DNA from: Aestuariibaculum suncheonense
GTDB lineage: Bacteria; Bacteroidota; Bacteroidia; Flavobacteriales; Flavobacteriaceae
DNA: 64,000 bases
Assembly: GCF_014596935.1 (NCBI RefSeq)
Contig: NZ_JACVXC010000002.1
Span: 94,527-158,526, forward strand
Reading direction: 5' to 3'
Shown: piece after piece, positions 20,356 through 28,613 of the stretch
Position numbering within the stretch: position 1 is the first letter of the stretch
Layout of the letters: each line of letters opens with the position of its first letter
Notes under the pieces: model-generated
What the model saw: the letters and a program-made list of their open reading frames with translations, nothing else
Database searches by the model: none
What the model was told of the DNA's origin: nothing
Program-made: the position numbers and the translations under genes

Positions 20356-21666
20356 CTAGTCGTTTTCGTTTGATGCTATAATTTTATTGATACGTAATCT
20401 AAAATCCGGACGTCTTTCATTTTTCAAATCGATAAACGTTTCAGAATTCTGACTTTTCGAATACACGTTAAAGAAGGCACTATTACCATACCAATTTTCC
20501 AGATCCTCATTATTTGAGTTGTTTTCTACAAATATGTTTCCATTACAATTGTTGAAATACATATCAGTAAATTTAATTTTCTCTAAATTTTCTTGGTTGA
20601 TTGCAATTTTATCTTCAAAAATCACTGCTGGATTAAATCCAGATATCACACTTTTATTCATATCTAATGAAGCGCTTTGTGCTACATAAACCGCTTCCTT
20701 CACTAAACCCTTTCCTATATCAGCTTTTAAATCGTCGCTATCATTTAATAAGGTTAAGTTTTTTGCTATGACGTTGGTTTGTGGCTTTGTAAAATCTACT
20801 TCTTCTATTTTATCAAAAGAAGACACATATAAACATCTTGTTCCCGCACTACTTGATGAAATATATGGAGACCTTACTGCTAATGAATTATTTAACTGAC
20901 ATTGTGTTCCGAAGTTAAATTTAAAGTCATTATTGGTTGCTCGGTACGATACCATTTTAGTCATATTAACATCGCCTCCCCAGATTTCAAAAGAATTACC
21001 GGCAGAATGTGACACCATAATATTCTCTAAAACGGTTTCACTTCCCACACTAGCAAGTAACAATCCGTTTAGCTGCGTTCCGTTTTTCAATTTCTTACCA
21101 GCATATTCAATTCTAACATATTTTAAAACACCCGAATTACTGTTCGGATTTTCTCCACCATAATTAATATAAGGATATGACGATGAGTTTAAATTGTTGT
21201 AGTATGAAATTACGGAACCTTTACCAAATTTATTTGTTGAAGCATCACCTAAAATCATAATACCTCCCCAGTCTCCTGAACGCTTTAAAGTTCTGTTTGA
21301 ACTAAAAACAATAGGATCGGTTTCTGTTCCCTCAGCAATAATAGCAGATCCTTTAGCAATAGTTAAAGACGCTTTAGAATCGTAATCTCCTAAAATAACA
21401 GTTCCTGGTTCGATGGTAAGCGTAGCATTGTTAGTAACAAAAACGTTACCTAATAATAAATACACATCGCGCTTGCTTAATTTAGTATCTTCTGAAATGT
21501 TCCCTGCTAATATTTGTGTAGGCTCTCCAAAGTCGGATGAGTTGGACTTGAAATCTGTCCATCCATACAACCAGTTATCCGAACCTGTAATTCCTTTTTC
21601 CTGCTGAGCAAACATGCTTCCAAATGCAAGAAGGAATATCCATATTGAGTGCGTAAAGTTTTTCAT
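20356..21666 (-). CDS. Secreted parallel beta-helix-like protein, first gene of the spr operon
   Basis: A 436-residue protein with a signal peptide (MKNFTHSIWIFLLAFGSMFAQ). The body holds regularly spaced G/N/I/V strands typical of a right-handed beta-helix, for example LTIEPGTVILGDYDSKASL followed by IVFSSNRTLKRSGDWGGIMI. Proteins with this WGGI/ILG pattern are widespread in Bacteroidota. It lacks a clear T9SS C-terminal domain; the C-terminus is charged (ASNEND). It occupies the place of the uncharacterised gene upstream of sprC in F. johnsoniae. A promoter box precedes it at 21706-21713. Its function is unknown. The surface or periplasmic location is inferred from the signal peptide. Confidence 0.7.
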   Translation of the reverse strand: MKNFTHSIWIFLLAFGSMFAQQEKGITGSDNWLYGWTDFKSNSSDFGEPTQILAGNISEDTKLSKRDVYLLLGNVFVTNNATLTIEPGTVILGDYDSKASLTIAKGSAIIAEGTETDPIVFSSNRTLKRSGDWGGIMILGDASTNKFGKGSVISYYNNLNSSSYPYINYGGENPNSNSGVLKYVRIEYAGKKLKNGTQLNGLLLASVGSETVLENIMVSHSAGNSFEIWGGDVNMTKMVSYRATNNDFKFNFGTQCQLNNSLAVRSPYISSSSAGTRCLYVSSFDKIEEVDFTKPQTNVIAKNLTLLNDSDDLKADIGKGLVKEAVYVAQSASLDMNKSVISGFNPAVIFEDKIAINQENLEKIKFTDMYFNNCNGNIFVENNSNNEDLENWYGNSAFFNVYSKSQNSETFIDLKNERRPDFRLRINKIIASNEND

Positions 21667-21705
21667 AGTTACGGTTTTATGATTAAAACTAATAAGATTT
21701 TACTT

Positions 21706-21713
21706 CAAATATA
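21706..21713 (-). promoter_or_regulatory. -7 promoter box of the spr operon
   Basis: The minus strand reads TATATTTG, an exact match to the Bacteroidota TAnnTTTG -7 element, about 40 nt before the first ATG. No clean TTTG -33 box is visible, so the call is moderate. Confidence 0.5.
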
Positions 21714-21935
21714 ATATCAAAAATATAAAAAAATCCCATGAAATGCTTTTTTTTTCGTTAAAATACACTTTTTAACAAAATTTTAAGAAAAACAATACCG
21801 TTGAACGGCAGAAATTTGTAATATAATTTTGACTCATTAAACTTTTGTTAGTTATTTTTACTATTAATCATTTAAAAACTGATGCTTTTAATTTCCTTAA
21901 ACTTTAATTTACCCTAAAAAACATCAAGTGTTTTC

Positions 21936-21975
21936 AAAAAAAATCTTCAAGTTTAAAAAGCAAACCCGAAGACTT
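21936..21975 (-). terminator. Intrinsic terminator of the 149-residue secreted protein gene
   Basis: On the minus strand AAGTCTTC (21975-21968) pairs with GAAGATTT (21948-21941), with an inner GTTT/AAAC pairing, followed by eight T residues. It lies 25 nt after the stop of the gene at 22000-22449 and insulates it from the spr operon. Confidence 0.7.
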
Positions 21976-21999
21976 AAAAATGATTAATATGTGATTTTA

Positions 22000-22449
22000 T
22001 TAATTGTATTCGCTATACTCATGCAAAGACTTCATAATGTCTTCATAAAAAATAATAGCCGAAATCAATTTATTAGTATCTGAATATGGTAAAAATTTCT
22101 TCTGAAATTCTCCGGTGTTTTCAATATACTCATCAGTAGCTTTAAACTGAGCTTCTAATGCATGGCTATTAGTTTTATCATTTGGAATACCTAAAGTCTC
22201 CAAAGTCACTCCGGGTTTGGTTGCAAAAGCGATATATGGCAACATTTTAACCAAACTTTCAATACGCTCCATATAAAGACCTAGCAAATCTCCTTTAGGC
22301 ATTCTATCTAGCTCATCTTTACTATGATATTTTTTAATGGCCACTTTTGCACTAATAATGTTAAGTGGCTGATCTTTCTTATTCTGTGCATAACCTATGC
22401 CTACTGCTAAGAAAAAACTAAGACTGAATAAAATAATTTTCACTTTCAT
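22000..22449 (-). CDS. Small secreted protein of unknown function
   Basis: A 149-residue protein. The start at 22449 gives a signal peptide (MKVKIILFSLSFFLAVGIGYAQ); an ATG three codons earlier is less likely. The mature part is mostly charged and probably helical, with KKYHSKDELDRMPKGDL near residue 40 and a C-terminal stretch of acidic and aromatic residues (HEYSEYN). No known domain was recognised. It lies alone between the spr operon and dnaK, with its own promoter-like box and terminator. A periplasmic location is likely from the signal peptide. Confidence 0.7.
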   Translation of the reverse strand: MKVKIILFSLSFFLAVGIGYAQNKKDQPLNIISAKVAIKKYHSKDELDRMPKGDLLGLYMERIESLVKMLPYIAFATKPGVTLETLGIPNDKTNSHALEAQFKATDEYIENTGEFQKKFLPYSDTNKLISAIIFYEDIMKSLHEYSEYN

Positions 22450-22475
22450 GGGTAACATTTAGGGATTGTATTTTA

Positions 22476-22483
22476 CAAAAATA
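22476..22483 (-). promoter_or_regulatory. -7 promoter box for the small secreted protein
   Basis: The minus strand reads TATTTTTG, matching TAnnTTTG, 26 nt before the ATG. A TTG lies 19 nt further upstream in the expected -33 position. Confidence 0.5.
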
Positions 22484-22670
22484 TGCAATTAATCGTCAAA
22501 AACAAGCTTTTTGTCGATATTTTTAAATTATAAGCCAAAATATTACAAAAAAATGGTTTCTCCAAAAACTAAGAATCTATTTACATATCGTAAATACTGG
22601 ACTTTCTCACGCTACATTAAATTATTATTAAATATATAAAAAGCTGTATTTTTGAACAAGGTAAAACAAA

Positions 22671-22695
22671 AAAGGCGGGTTAAAAACCCGCCTTT
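22671..22695 (-). terminator. Terminator of dnaK
   Basis: AAAGGCGGGTT pairs perfectly with AACCCGCCTTT around a 3-nt loop. On the minus strand it is followed by TTTTTTG. It lies 25 nt after the dnaK stop and is a classic strong intrinsic terminator. Confidence 0.9.
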
Positions 22696-22719
22696 ATAAT
22701 ATATAATAACTTTACTTAA

Positions 22720-24627
22720 TTATTTTACTTCTTCGAAGTCTACGTCTTCCACATCACTAGACTCACCTGCTTGTCCTTTTTGACTTGCATCTGGTCCTGG
22801 TTGCGCTCCTCCTTGCTGAGACTCCGCCTGTGCTTTGTACATTTCTTCACTAGCCGCTTTCCAAGCTTCATTGATTTTTTCTAAAGCAGGATCGATAACT
22901 GCGATATCTTTAGTTTCGAAAGCTTTCTTCAATTCTTCTAATGCTTCTTCAATTGGTTTCTTCTTATCATCAGATAATTTATCACCAAATTCTTTAAGTT
23001 GACTTTCTGTTTGGAAAATCATCGCATCAGCAGCATTTAATTTCTCAGCTTTTTCTTTAGCTAATTTATCAGCTTCTGCATTCGCTTCAGCTTCTTGTTT
23101 CATTTTTTGGATTTCCTCTTCTGTTAATCCTGAAGACGCTTCGATACGGATATCCTGTGTTTTGTTTGTAGCTTTATCTGTTGCTGTAACGTGGATAATA
23201 CCATTCGCATCGATATCGAATGTTACTTCAATTTGAGGCGTTCCTCTTTTTGCTGGTGGAATACCATCTAAGTGGAAACGTCCGATTGTTTTATTATCGG
23301 CAGCCATAGCACGCTCACCTTGTAACACGTGGATTTCTACTGATGGCTGATTATCGGCCGCTGTAGAGAATACCTGTGATTTTTTAGTAGGAATGGTCGT
23401 GTTAGCCTCGATAAGCTTAGTCATAACGTTACCCATAGTTTCGATACCTAATGACAATGGTGTTACATCTAATAATAATACGTCTTTAACATCTCCTGTT
23501 AATACACCACCTTGGATACCTGCTCCTAGAGATACTACCTCATCTGGGTTAACACCTTTGCTTGGTGCTTTACCAAAGAATTTCTCAACAGCAGCCTGAA
23601 CTGCAGGAATACGTGTAGAACCACCTACTAAAATAACTTCATCAATATCGTTTTTACTTAAACCAGCCGCTTTTAAAGCCGACTCGCAAGGTGCGATAGT
23701 ACGTTTTACTAAATCGTCTATTAATTGCTCGAATTTAGCACGTGTCAATGTACGTACCAAGTGTTTTGGTCCTGTAGCCGTTGCTGTAATATAAGGTAAG
23801 TTAATTTCTGTTTGTGCAGAAGATGACAACTCAATCTTAGCTTTTTCAGCAGCTTCTTTTAAACGTTGTAAAGACATTGCATCTTTACGTAAGTCCATAT
23901 CTTCTTCAGCTTTAAACTCATCTGCTAACCAGTTGATGATTTTCTCATCTACGTCGTCACCACCTAAGTGTGTATCTCCATCTGTTGATAACACTTCAAA
24001 TACACCATCTCCTAACTCAAGGATAGACACATCATGGGTACCACCACCAAAGTCGAATACAACGATTTTCTGGTCTGTTCCTTTTTTATCTAAACCATAA
24101 GCTAATGCTGCAGCTGTAGGCTCGTTAATAATACGTCGTACTTTTAAACCTGCAATCTCACCAGCTTCTTTTGTTGCCTGACGCTGAGAATCGTTAAAGT
24201 AAGCTGGCACCGTAATTACAGCTTCACTTACATCCTGACCTAAGTAATCCTCAGCAGTTTTTTTCATTTTTTGAAGAATCATAGCTGATAATTCCTGAGG
24301 TGTATATAAACGACCGTCAATGTCAACACGTGGTGTATCGTTATCTCCTTTTACTACTTTATATGGTACGCGTTCTGCTTCTTTTTGTGATTCAGAATAT
24401 TTATTCCCCATAAAACGTTTTATAGAATAAACTGTTTTATTCGGGTTCGTTACTGCTTGACGTTTTGCAGGATCTCCAACTTTAATTTCTCCTCCTTCAA
24501 CAAAAGCGATAACCGATGGTGTAGTACGCTTACCTTCTGCGTTTGGGATTACAACCGGTTCATTACCTTCCATTACAGAAACGCAAGAGTTTGTTGTACC
24601 TAAATCGATTCCAATAATTTTACTCAT
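22720..24627 (-). CDS. dnaK: Molecular chaperone DnaK (Hsp70)
   Basis: A cytoplasmic ATP-dependent chaperone of 635 residues, the usual DnaK length. The nucleotide-binding domain opens with [13 protein letters not shown] (phosphate loop) and contains the signatures [14 protein letters not shown] and [15 protein letters not shown] linker with [15 protein letters not shown] leads into the substrate-binding domain, followed by a helical lid and the acidic tail [13 protein letters not shown]. The start ATG at 24627 is fixed by the conserved N-terminus. It stands alone: no grpE or dnaJ is beside it. A palindrome at 24710-24722 may be a stress operator. Confidence 0.98.
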   Translation of the reverse strand: MSKIIGIDLGTTNSCVSVMEGNEPVVIPNAEGKRTTPSVIAFVEGGEIKVGDPAKRQAVTNPNKTVYSIKRFMGNKYSESQKEAERVPYKVVKGDNDTPRVDIDGRLYTPQELSAMILQKMKKTAEDYLGQDVSEAVITVPAYFNDSQRQATKEAGEIAGLKVRRIINEPTAAALAYGLDKKGTDQKIVVFDFGGGTHDVSILELGDGVFEVLSTDGDTHLGGDDVDEKIINWLADEFKAEEDMDLRKDAMSLQRLKEAAEKAKIELSSSAQTEINLPYITATATGPKHLVRTLTRAKFEQLIDDLVKRTIAPCESALKAAGLSKNDIDEVILVGGSTRIPAVQAAVEKFFGKAPSKGVNPDEVVSLGAGIQGGVLTGDVKDVLLLDVTPLSLGIETMGNVMTKLIEANTTIPTKKSQVFSTAADNQPSVEIHVLQGERAMAADNKTIGRFHLDGIPPAKRGTPQIEVTFDIDANGIIHVTATDKATNKTQDIRIEASSGLTEEEIQKMKQEAEANAEADKLAKEKAEKLNAADAMIFQTESQLKEFGDKLSDDKKKPIEEALEELKKAFETKDIAVIDPALEKINEAWKAASEEMYKAQAESQQGGAQPGPDASQKGQAGESSDVEDVDFEEVK

Positions 24628-24709
24628 AATATTTTTTATTAATTGTGTTGAATGTTCATTTTTAAATTCGTTTAACTAAAAGTCAATGATTATGCCATTT
24701 CAAAAAAAC

Positions 24710-24722
24710 TGACATCATGTCA
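24710..24722 (-). promoter_or_regulatory. Palindromic candidate stress operator upstream of dnaK
   Basis: TGACATCATGTCA is a perfect TGACAT/ATGTCA palindrome around one base, 83 nt upstream of the dnaK ATG. No TAnnTTTG box is evident in the gap, so dnaK may use another promoter type. The regulatory role is inference. Confidence 0.4.
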
Positions 24723-24838
24723 CCATGTTATTTTTTAATCTAAAAAATATATTCAACACTAAACACCATAAATTAGGTTGTACTTTTTTAATTACAGAAA
24801 TGGTAGTATATTAGAAGTAAACTTATTGACCGCCTGAA

Positions 24839-25918
24839 ATGATTAGACCATTACTCCTTTTATCAGTTTTAATCTTGTGCATTACCTCTGTTCATGCTCA
24901 AAACAACACCTCTCATTCCAAGAAAATAAAAGACTCAACCAAAGAAAAAAAGATTGAGTTAAAAATTATGCCATACTTAAGTTATAACCGAAACTTAAAA
25001 GTCATGCTTGGCGTCATTCCCATGGCAAATTACAAATTAAACCCTAATGACAGTATTTCCCCTAAGTCTATGTCTGGAATTGCCGGTGTATATACAACCA
25101 ACGGTTCTTATTTTGCAGCAGTATTTAACAGGTGGTTTTTTAGCGAAAATAAATGGCGCGTTGCTTTTTTTGGGGCAACCGGCAATCATCTGTCTCAATT
25201 TTTCATGGAAGATGTGGATGTTAGTGGCTTTTATGATTATGACACAAATACCACAATGGTGAGTGCTGCAGTTAAAAGACAAATTACAGAGTCTCTTTAT
25301 GGGGGTCTTACCTACACCTATTCTTTTTTTGATACGGTTTATGAAGACGATGTGCAACCAGCGTCAAAAACCAAAGTAAATGCCCTAGAAGTTAACATGC
25401 TTTACGATTCCAGAAATTCACAATATTATCCAACAAAAGGCATAAACACTCAGGTTCGGCTGGTTACCTACCCTGAATGGTTTGGTAATGAAGCAAGTGC
25501 CAATAAGTTTATCACGAACTACAACACCTATTTCCCCATGCGACAAGACAATGATGTTCTTGCTGCACGCTTCTCGGGTCAGTTTGGTTTAGGTGATGTA
25601 CCGTTTGAACAACAGGAAACTATTGGCGGAAAAGATATTCGTGGGTATTCCGAAGGCAAATACCGAGGCGATGGCTTAATCTCACTTCAAGGCGAATACC
25701 GATATAATTTTAATCAAAAAATGGGACTGGTTGGTTTTGCCGGTATTGCAACAATTTACGGTTCAACTAATGAAGATTTCGACTGGGATGCATATCCTGG
25801 TTTTGGCGTTGGGTATCGCTACAATGTTTTTAACGGTATGAAATTCAATGTTGGTTTAGATGCTGCAGTTGGTAAAGACGATTGGGGAATCTATTTCAGA
25901 ATTGGAGAATCCTTTTAA
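24839..25918 (+). CDS. Short Omp85-type outer-membrane barrel protein (BamA/TamA-like C-terminal domain)
   Basis: A 359-residue protein with a signal peptide ending SVHAQ, a short charged linker (residues 21-45), then a beta-barrel. The strand VNMLYDSRNSQYYPTKGINT is the typical bacterial surface antigen (D15/BamA) signature. GGKDIRGYSEGKYRGD matches the VRGY loop motif, and the protein ends in an aromatic strand (IYFRIGESF). No POTRA repeats are present, so it is shorter than BamA or TamA. Related short barrels are common in Bacteroidota; their substrates are not known to me. The lipoprotein gene 45 nt downstream runs in the same direction and may be cotranscribed. Confidence 0.8.
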   Translation: MIRPLLLLSVLILCITSVHAQNNTSHSKKIKDSTKEKKIELKIMPYLSYNRNLKVMLGVIPMANYKLNPNDSISPKSMSGIAGVYTTNGSYFAAVFNRWFFSENKWRVAFFGATGNHLSQFFMEDVDVSGFYDYDTNTTMVSAAVKRQITESLYGGLTYTYSFFDTVYEDDVQPASKTKVNALEVNMLYDSRNSQYYPTKGINTQVRLVTYPEWFGNEASANKFITNYNTYFPMRQDNDVLAARFSGQFGLGDVPFEQQETIGGKDIRGYSEGKYRGDGLISLQGEYRYNFNQKMGLVGFAGIATIYGSTNEDFDWDAYPGFGVGYRYNVFNGMKFNVGLDAAVGKDDWGIYFRIGESF

Positions 25919-25963
25919 TTGAAAAAGTATTCGTAAATTTAGAATTATAAAAAATGCTATGCT

Positions 25964-26455
25964 ATGAAAAAAGTAATCTCAATCCTTGTATTAAGTTTCT
26001 TGTTTTTTACCTGTGAAGGTCCACAAGGCCCTCCGGGTCGTGATGGTTTTGATGGCGGATTGATTGTTTCAAGTGCTTTTGAAATTGAAATCGATTTTAA
26101 TGCCGCCAATAATTATGAATATTTCGAAAGCTACGGCTTTACGGTTTACCCCTCCGATGTGGTTATGGTCTATATTTCCTGGGAAACAGATAATGGTCAA
26201 GATATTTGGCGTGCACTCCCTCAAACTACTTTTTTTAACGAAGGCGCATTAATATATAATTTCGACTTTACTCAAGATAACGTACGGTTCTTTTTAGATG
26301 GCGATATCGATTTTAGTCTATTAGGAAGTGAATGGACTCAAAACCAGGTTTTCAGAGTAGTCGTTATCCCTGCCGAAAACGTTGATGGTTTAGATTTAAA
26401 CAATTACAATCAGGTTATTGAAACCTTAAACATTCAGGCCTTCAAAAGTGAATAG
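25964..26455 (+). CDS. Lipoprotein with short collagen-like motif
   Basis: A 163-residue lipoprotein. The signal peptide ends in a lipobox-like LFFTC, with Cys17 as the lipidation site. Directly after it comes GPQGPPGRDGFDGG, four collagen-type G-x-y triplets. The rest looks beta-rich and acidic, with conserved-looking aromatic residues (VYISWETDNGQDIWRALP). It follows the short Omp85 barrel by 45 nt. Collagen-like spacers after the lipid anchor occur in other flavobacterial lipoproteins and may act as a stalk. No enzymatic domain was recognised. Confidence 0.7.
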   Translation: MKKVISILVLSFLFFTCEGPQGPPGRDGFDGGLIVSSAFEIEIDFNAANNYEYFESYGFTVYPSDVVMVYISWETDNGQDIWRALPQTTFFNEGALIYNFDFTQDNVRFFLDGDIDFSLLGSEWTQNQVFRVVVIPAENVDGLDLNNYNQVIETLNIQAFKSE

Positions 26456-26550
26456 AACTCATTTCAGAAGTGTGTAATTACCCCTTAAAAAATAAGGGAT
26501 TTCACGTTTTTTTAATGTTTTTTTAACTAAAAACCGTAAGCTAGTTCTTG

Positions 26551-26558
26551 TATATTTG
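26551..26558 (+). promoter_or_regulatory. -7 promoter box of sdaA
   Basis: TATATTTG matches TAnnTTTG and ends 21 nt before the sdaA ATG. The -33 region is T-rich without an exact TTTG. Confidence 0.5.
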
Positions 26559-26579
26559 CGAGGATTCAAATTATACTAG

Positions 26580-28001
26580 ATGGAATGTATTTCGGTTTTT
26601 GATATGCTTAAAATTGGTGTTGGCCCTTCAAGCTCTCACACCCTAGGTCCATGGCGTGCTGCAGAGCAATGGATAACAGAGTTAAAACAAAAAAACTATT
26701 TTGAAGGCATTGAAAGCATTTCAGTTGATTTATATGGCTCATTAAGTTTAACCGGAAAAGGACACGCGACAGATTATGCGGTTATGCTTGGTTTAAGCGG
26801 TGCCGATCCGGAAACAATTCCTACCGAAAATATTCCTTCTATTATCAATACGATTAAAACTTCAAAAACTATTCATTTTAACAATGAAAAGAATTTAGAG
26901 TTTGATCCTTCAACACATATTAAATTCAATAAGAAGTTTCTGCCCTTTCATGCCAATGCATTAGTATTTACGGCTAAAATTAACGGAAAAAGCAAAAAAT
27001 CAACCTTCTACTCCATAGGTGGTGGTTTTGTGGTTAAAGAAGAACGAAAAAACGCTAAGCGAAATAAGGAGATCCTAAAAACCTTTCCTTACCCAGTAAC
27101 CCTAGGAACAGAACTATTAGCGTTTTGTAAAACTCAGCATTTAGCTATTTCAGATATCGTTTTAGAAAATGAAAAATCGCTTAGAACCGAAACTGAAATT
27201 GATTATGAATTAGGTCGCATCTGGAATACCATGCTGGAGTGTATGTATATTGGTTGTCATACCGAAGGTAATTTACCCGGAGGATTAAATGTGAGACGTC
27301 GTGCACACGATTCACATGAAAAATTAAAAGGCGATTTAGCATACAATTCGCCCCAAGAATGGCTGGAAACCATTAGAAAAACAGAAGTGAAATTCCGTTC
27401 TATTTTAAAATGGGTAAGCTGTTTTGCTTTAAGCGTCAACGAGGTTAACGCTTCTTTAGGTCGCGTAGTGACTGCTCCTACTAATGGAAGTGCCGGAGTT
27501 ATTCCTGCTGTATTGATGTACTACATGGTAATTGAAAATCATCAAGCCGATTTTAATCACATCAAGAAATTTTTACTGGTTGCCGGCGAAATTGGCAGCA
27601 TATTTAAAAAAGGTGCTACCATTTCTGCCGCTATGGGTGGTTGTCAAGCCGAAATTGGCGTATCATCGGCGATGGCTGCCGGAGCGCTTACAGAACTTTT
27701 AGGAGGCACTCCTGAACAAGTGTTAATTGCTGCCGAAATTGCTATGGAACATCATTTAGGCCTAACCTGTGATCCTATTGGTGGCTTGGTACAAGTCCCT
27801 TGTATAGAACGCAATTCTATGGGAGCTATTAAAGCCATAAACGCCGCAGAATTAGCTTTAGATACCGATCCTGCCAATGCAAAAGTACCTTTAGATAAAG
27901 TGGTTTCCACCATGTGGGAAACAGCAAAAGACATGAATTCAAAATACAAAGAAACCTCTGAAGGGGGCTTGGCTGTTGGGGTGAATCTGGTTGATTGCTA
28001 A
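26580..28001 (+). CDS. sdaA: L-serine ammonia-lyase (L-serine dehydratase), iron-sulfur type
   Basis: Converts L-serine to pyruvate and ammonia with a [4Fe-4S] cluster. At 473 residues it is the single-chain form with the beta domain first (GVGPSSSHTLGPWRA near residue 13) and the alpha domain after it. The three cluster cysteines are recognisable as GGCQAEIG, LTCDPIGG and QVPCIERN. The loop NGSAGVIPAVL is typical of the active site. It has its own promoter box and is followed, on the opposite strand, by a decayed gene whose stop directly abuts its stop codon. It is cytoplasmic and probably catabolic. Confidence 0.95.
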   Translation: MECISVFDMLKIGVGPSSSHTLGPWRAAEQWITELKQKNYFEGIESISVDLYGSLSLTGKGHATDYAVMLGLSGADPETIPTENIPSIINTIKTSKTIHFNNEKNLEFDPSTHIKFNKKFLPFHANALVFTAKINGKSKKSTFYSIGGGFVVKEERKNAKRNKEILKTFPYPVTLGTELLAFCKTQHLAISDIVLENEKSLRTETEIDYELGRIWNTMLECMYIGCHTEGNLPGGLNVRRRAHDSHEKLKGDLAYNSPQEWLETIRKTEVKFRSILKWVSCFALSVNEVNASLGRVVTAPTNGSAGVIPAVLMYYMVIENHQADFNHIKKFLLVAGEIGSIFKKGATISAAMGGCQAEIGVSSAMAAGALTELLGGTPEQVLIAAEIAMEHHLGLTCDPIGGLVQVPCIERNSMGAIKAINAAELALDTDPANAKVPLDKVVSTMWETAKDMNSKYKETSEGGLAVGVNLVDC

Positions 28002-28460
28002 TTAGCCTTCGTCACAATCTTTCCGACGTCGTGTATCAATTAGGTAAATGATTTTCCATGTATCATTATCATTTAACAACTGAGTATTATTCGCGCCTCA
28101 ATGGCTAAACGTGTCTTAAGCCCAATTTCATAAGGCATCCAGACATTAGCCATTATGCTTCTATATGAATATTATAATTTAACGAGCATTCATCCATTTT
28201 TGATCATTGGTTCTTATAGCAATAGCTTTAAAAAGTTATGCTAGTTTTTCTGTTACTAAAACAGATTTTCCTTCCTAATTGATAAAGGTGGCTTACAAAA
28301 TGATATCATTCATGATGTACCGTTTTCATCAGGGTGATATTGTCTTTATGAAAGCCTGCAAAAAACGTATCTACAGCAGATTTAGCCTTTAATTTCTCAT
28401 CTTCCTGTCCGTAAATCATTGAGGTCATTAACAAAACGAGATAAAAATAAACCGTGCCAT
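28002..28460 (-). pseudogene. Decayed NTF2/SnoaL-like secreted protein gene
   Basis: The minus strand holds fragments of one protein broken by several frameshifts and stops. From the start side they are: ARFIFI (signal-like), MTSMIYGQEDEKLKAKSAV running on to DTFFAGFHKDNITLMKTV, then after a frameshift EGKSVLVTEKLA, KAIAIRTNDQKW, LNYNIHIE, MANVWMPYE, and finally NDNDTWKIIYLIDTRRRKD before a TAA at 28004-28002. This order and wording match small periplasmic nuclear-transport-factor-2-like proteins common in Flavobacteriaceae. At least four frame changes and several in-frame stops exclude a sequencing slip. The fragments are too short to form a usable ORF. Confidence 0.8.
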
Positions 28461-28613
28461 AATTTTAGTTTTTCCTGAATTAATTCAAAACCCTCATATT
28501 TTCATTCGTTTAAAGAAAAGTTAACAGAACATTCTAATTTTATTACATTTACATTTTACTTGTAAAAGCACAAATACCAACTGTATAACCTCACTAAATA
28601 TAAAGCCTTGAAC

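Larger units (their letters stand above)
21667..21999. other. Intergenic region with spr promoter and upstream terminator
   Basis: This 333-bp AT-rich gap holds the probable spr operon promoter near 21706-21713 and a terminator at 21936-21975 for the gene to its right. The stretch 21724-21935 shows no ORF or structure that I could support. Confidence 0.6.
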
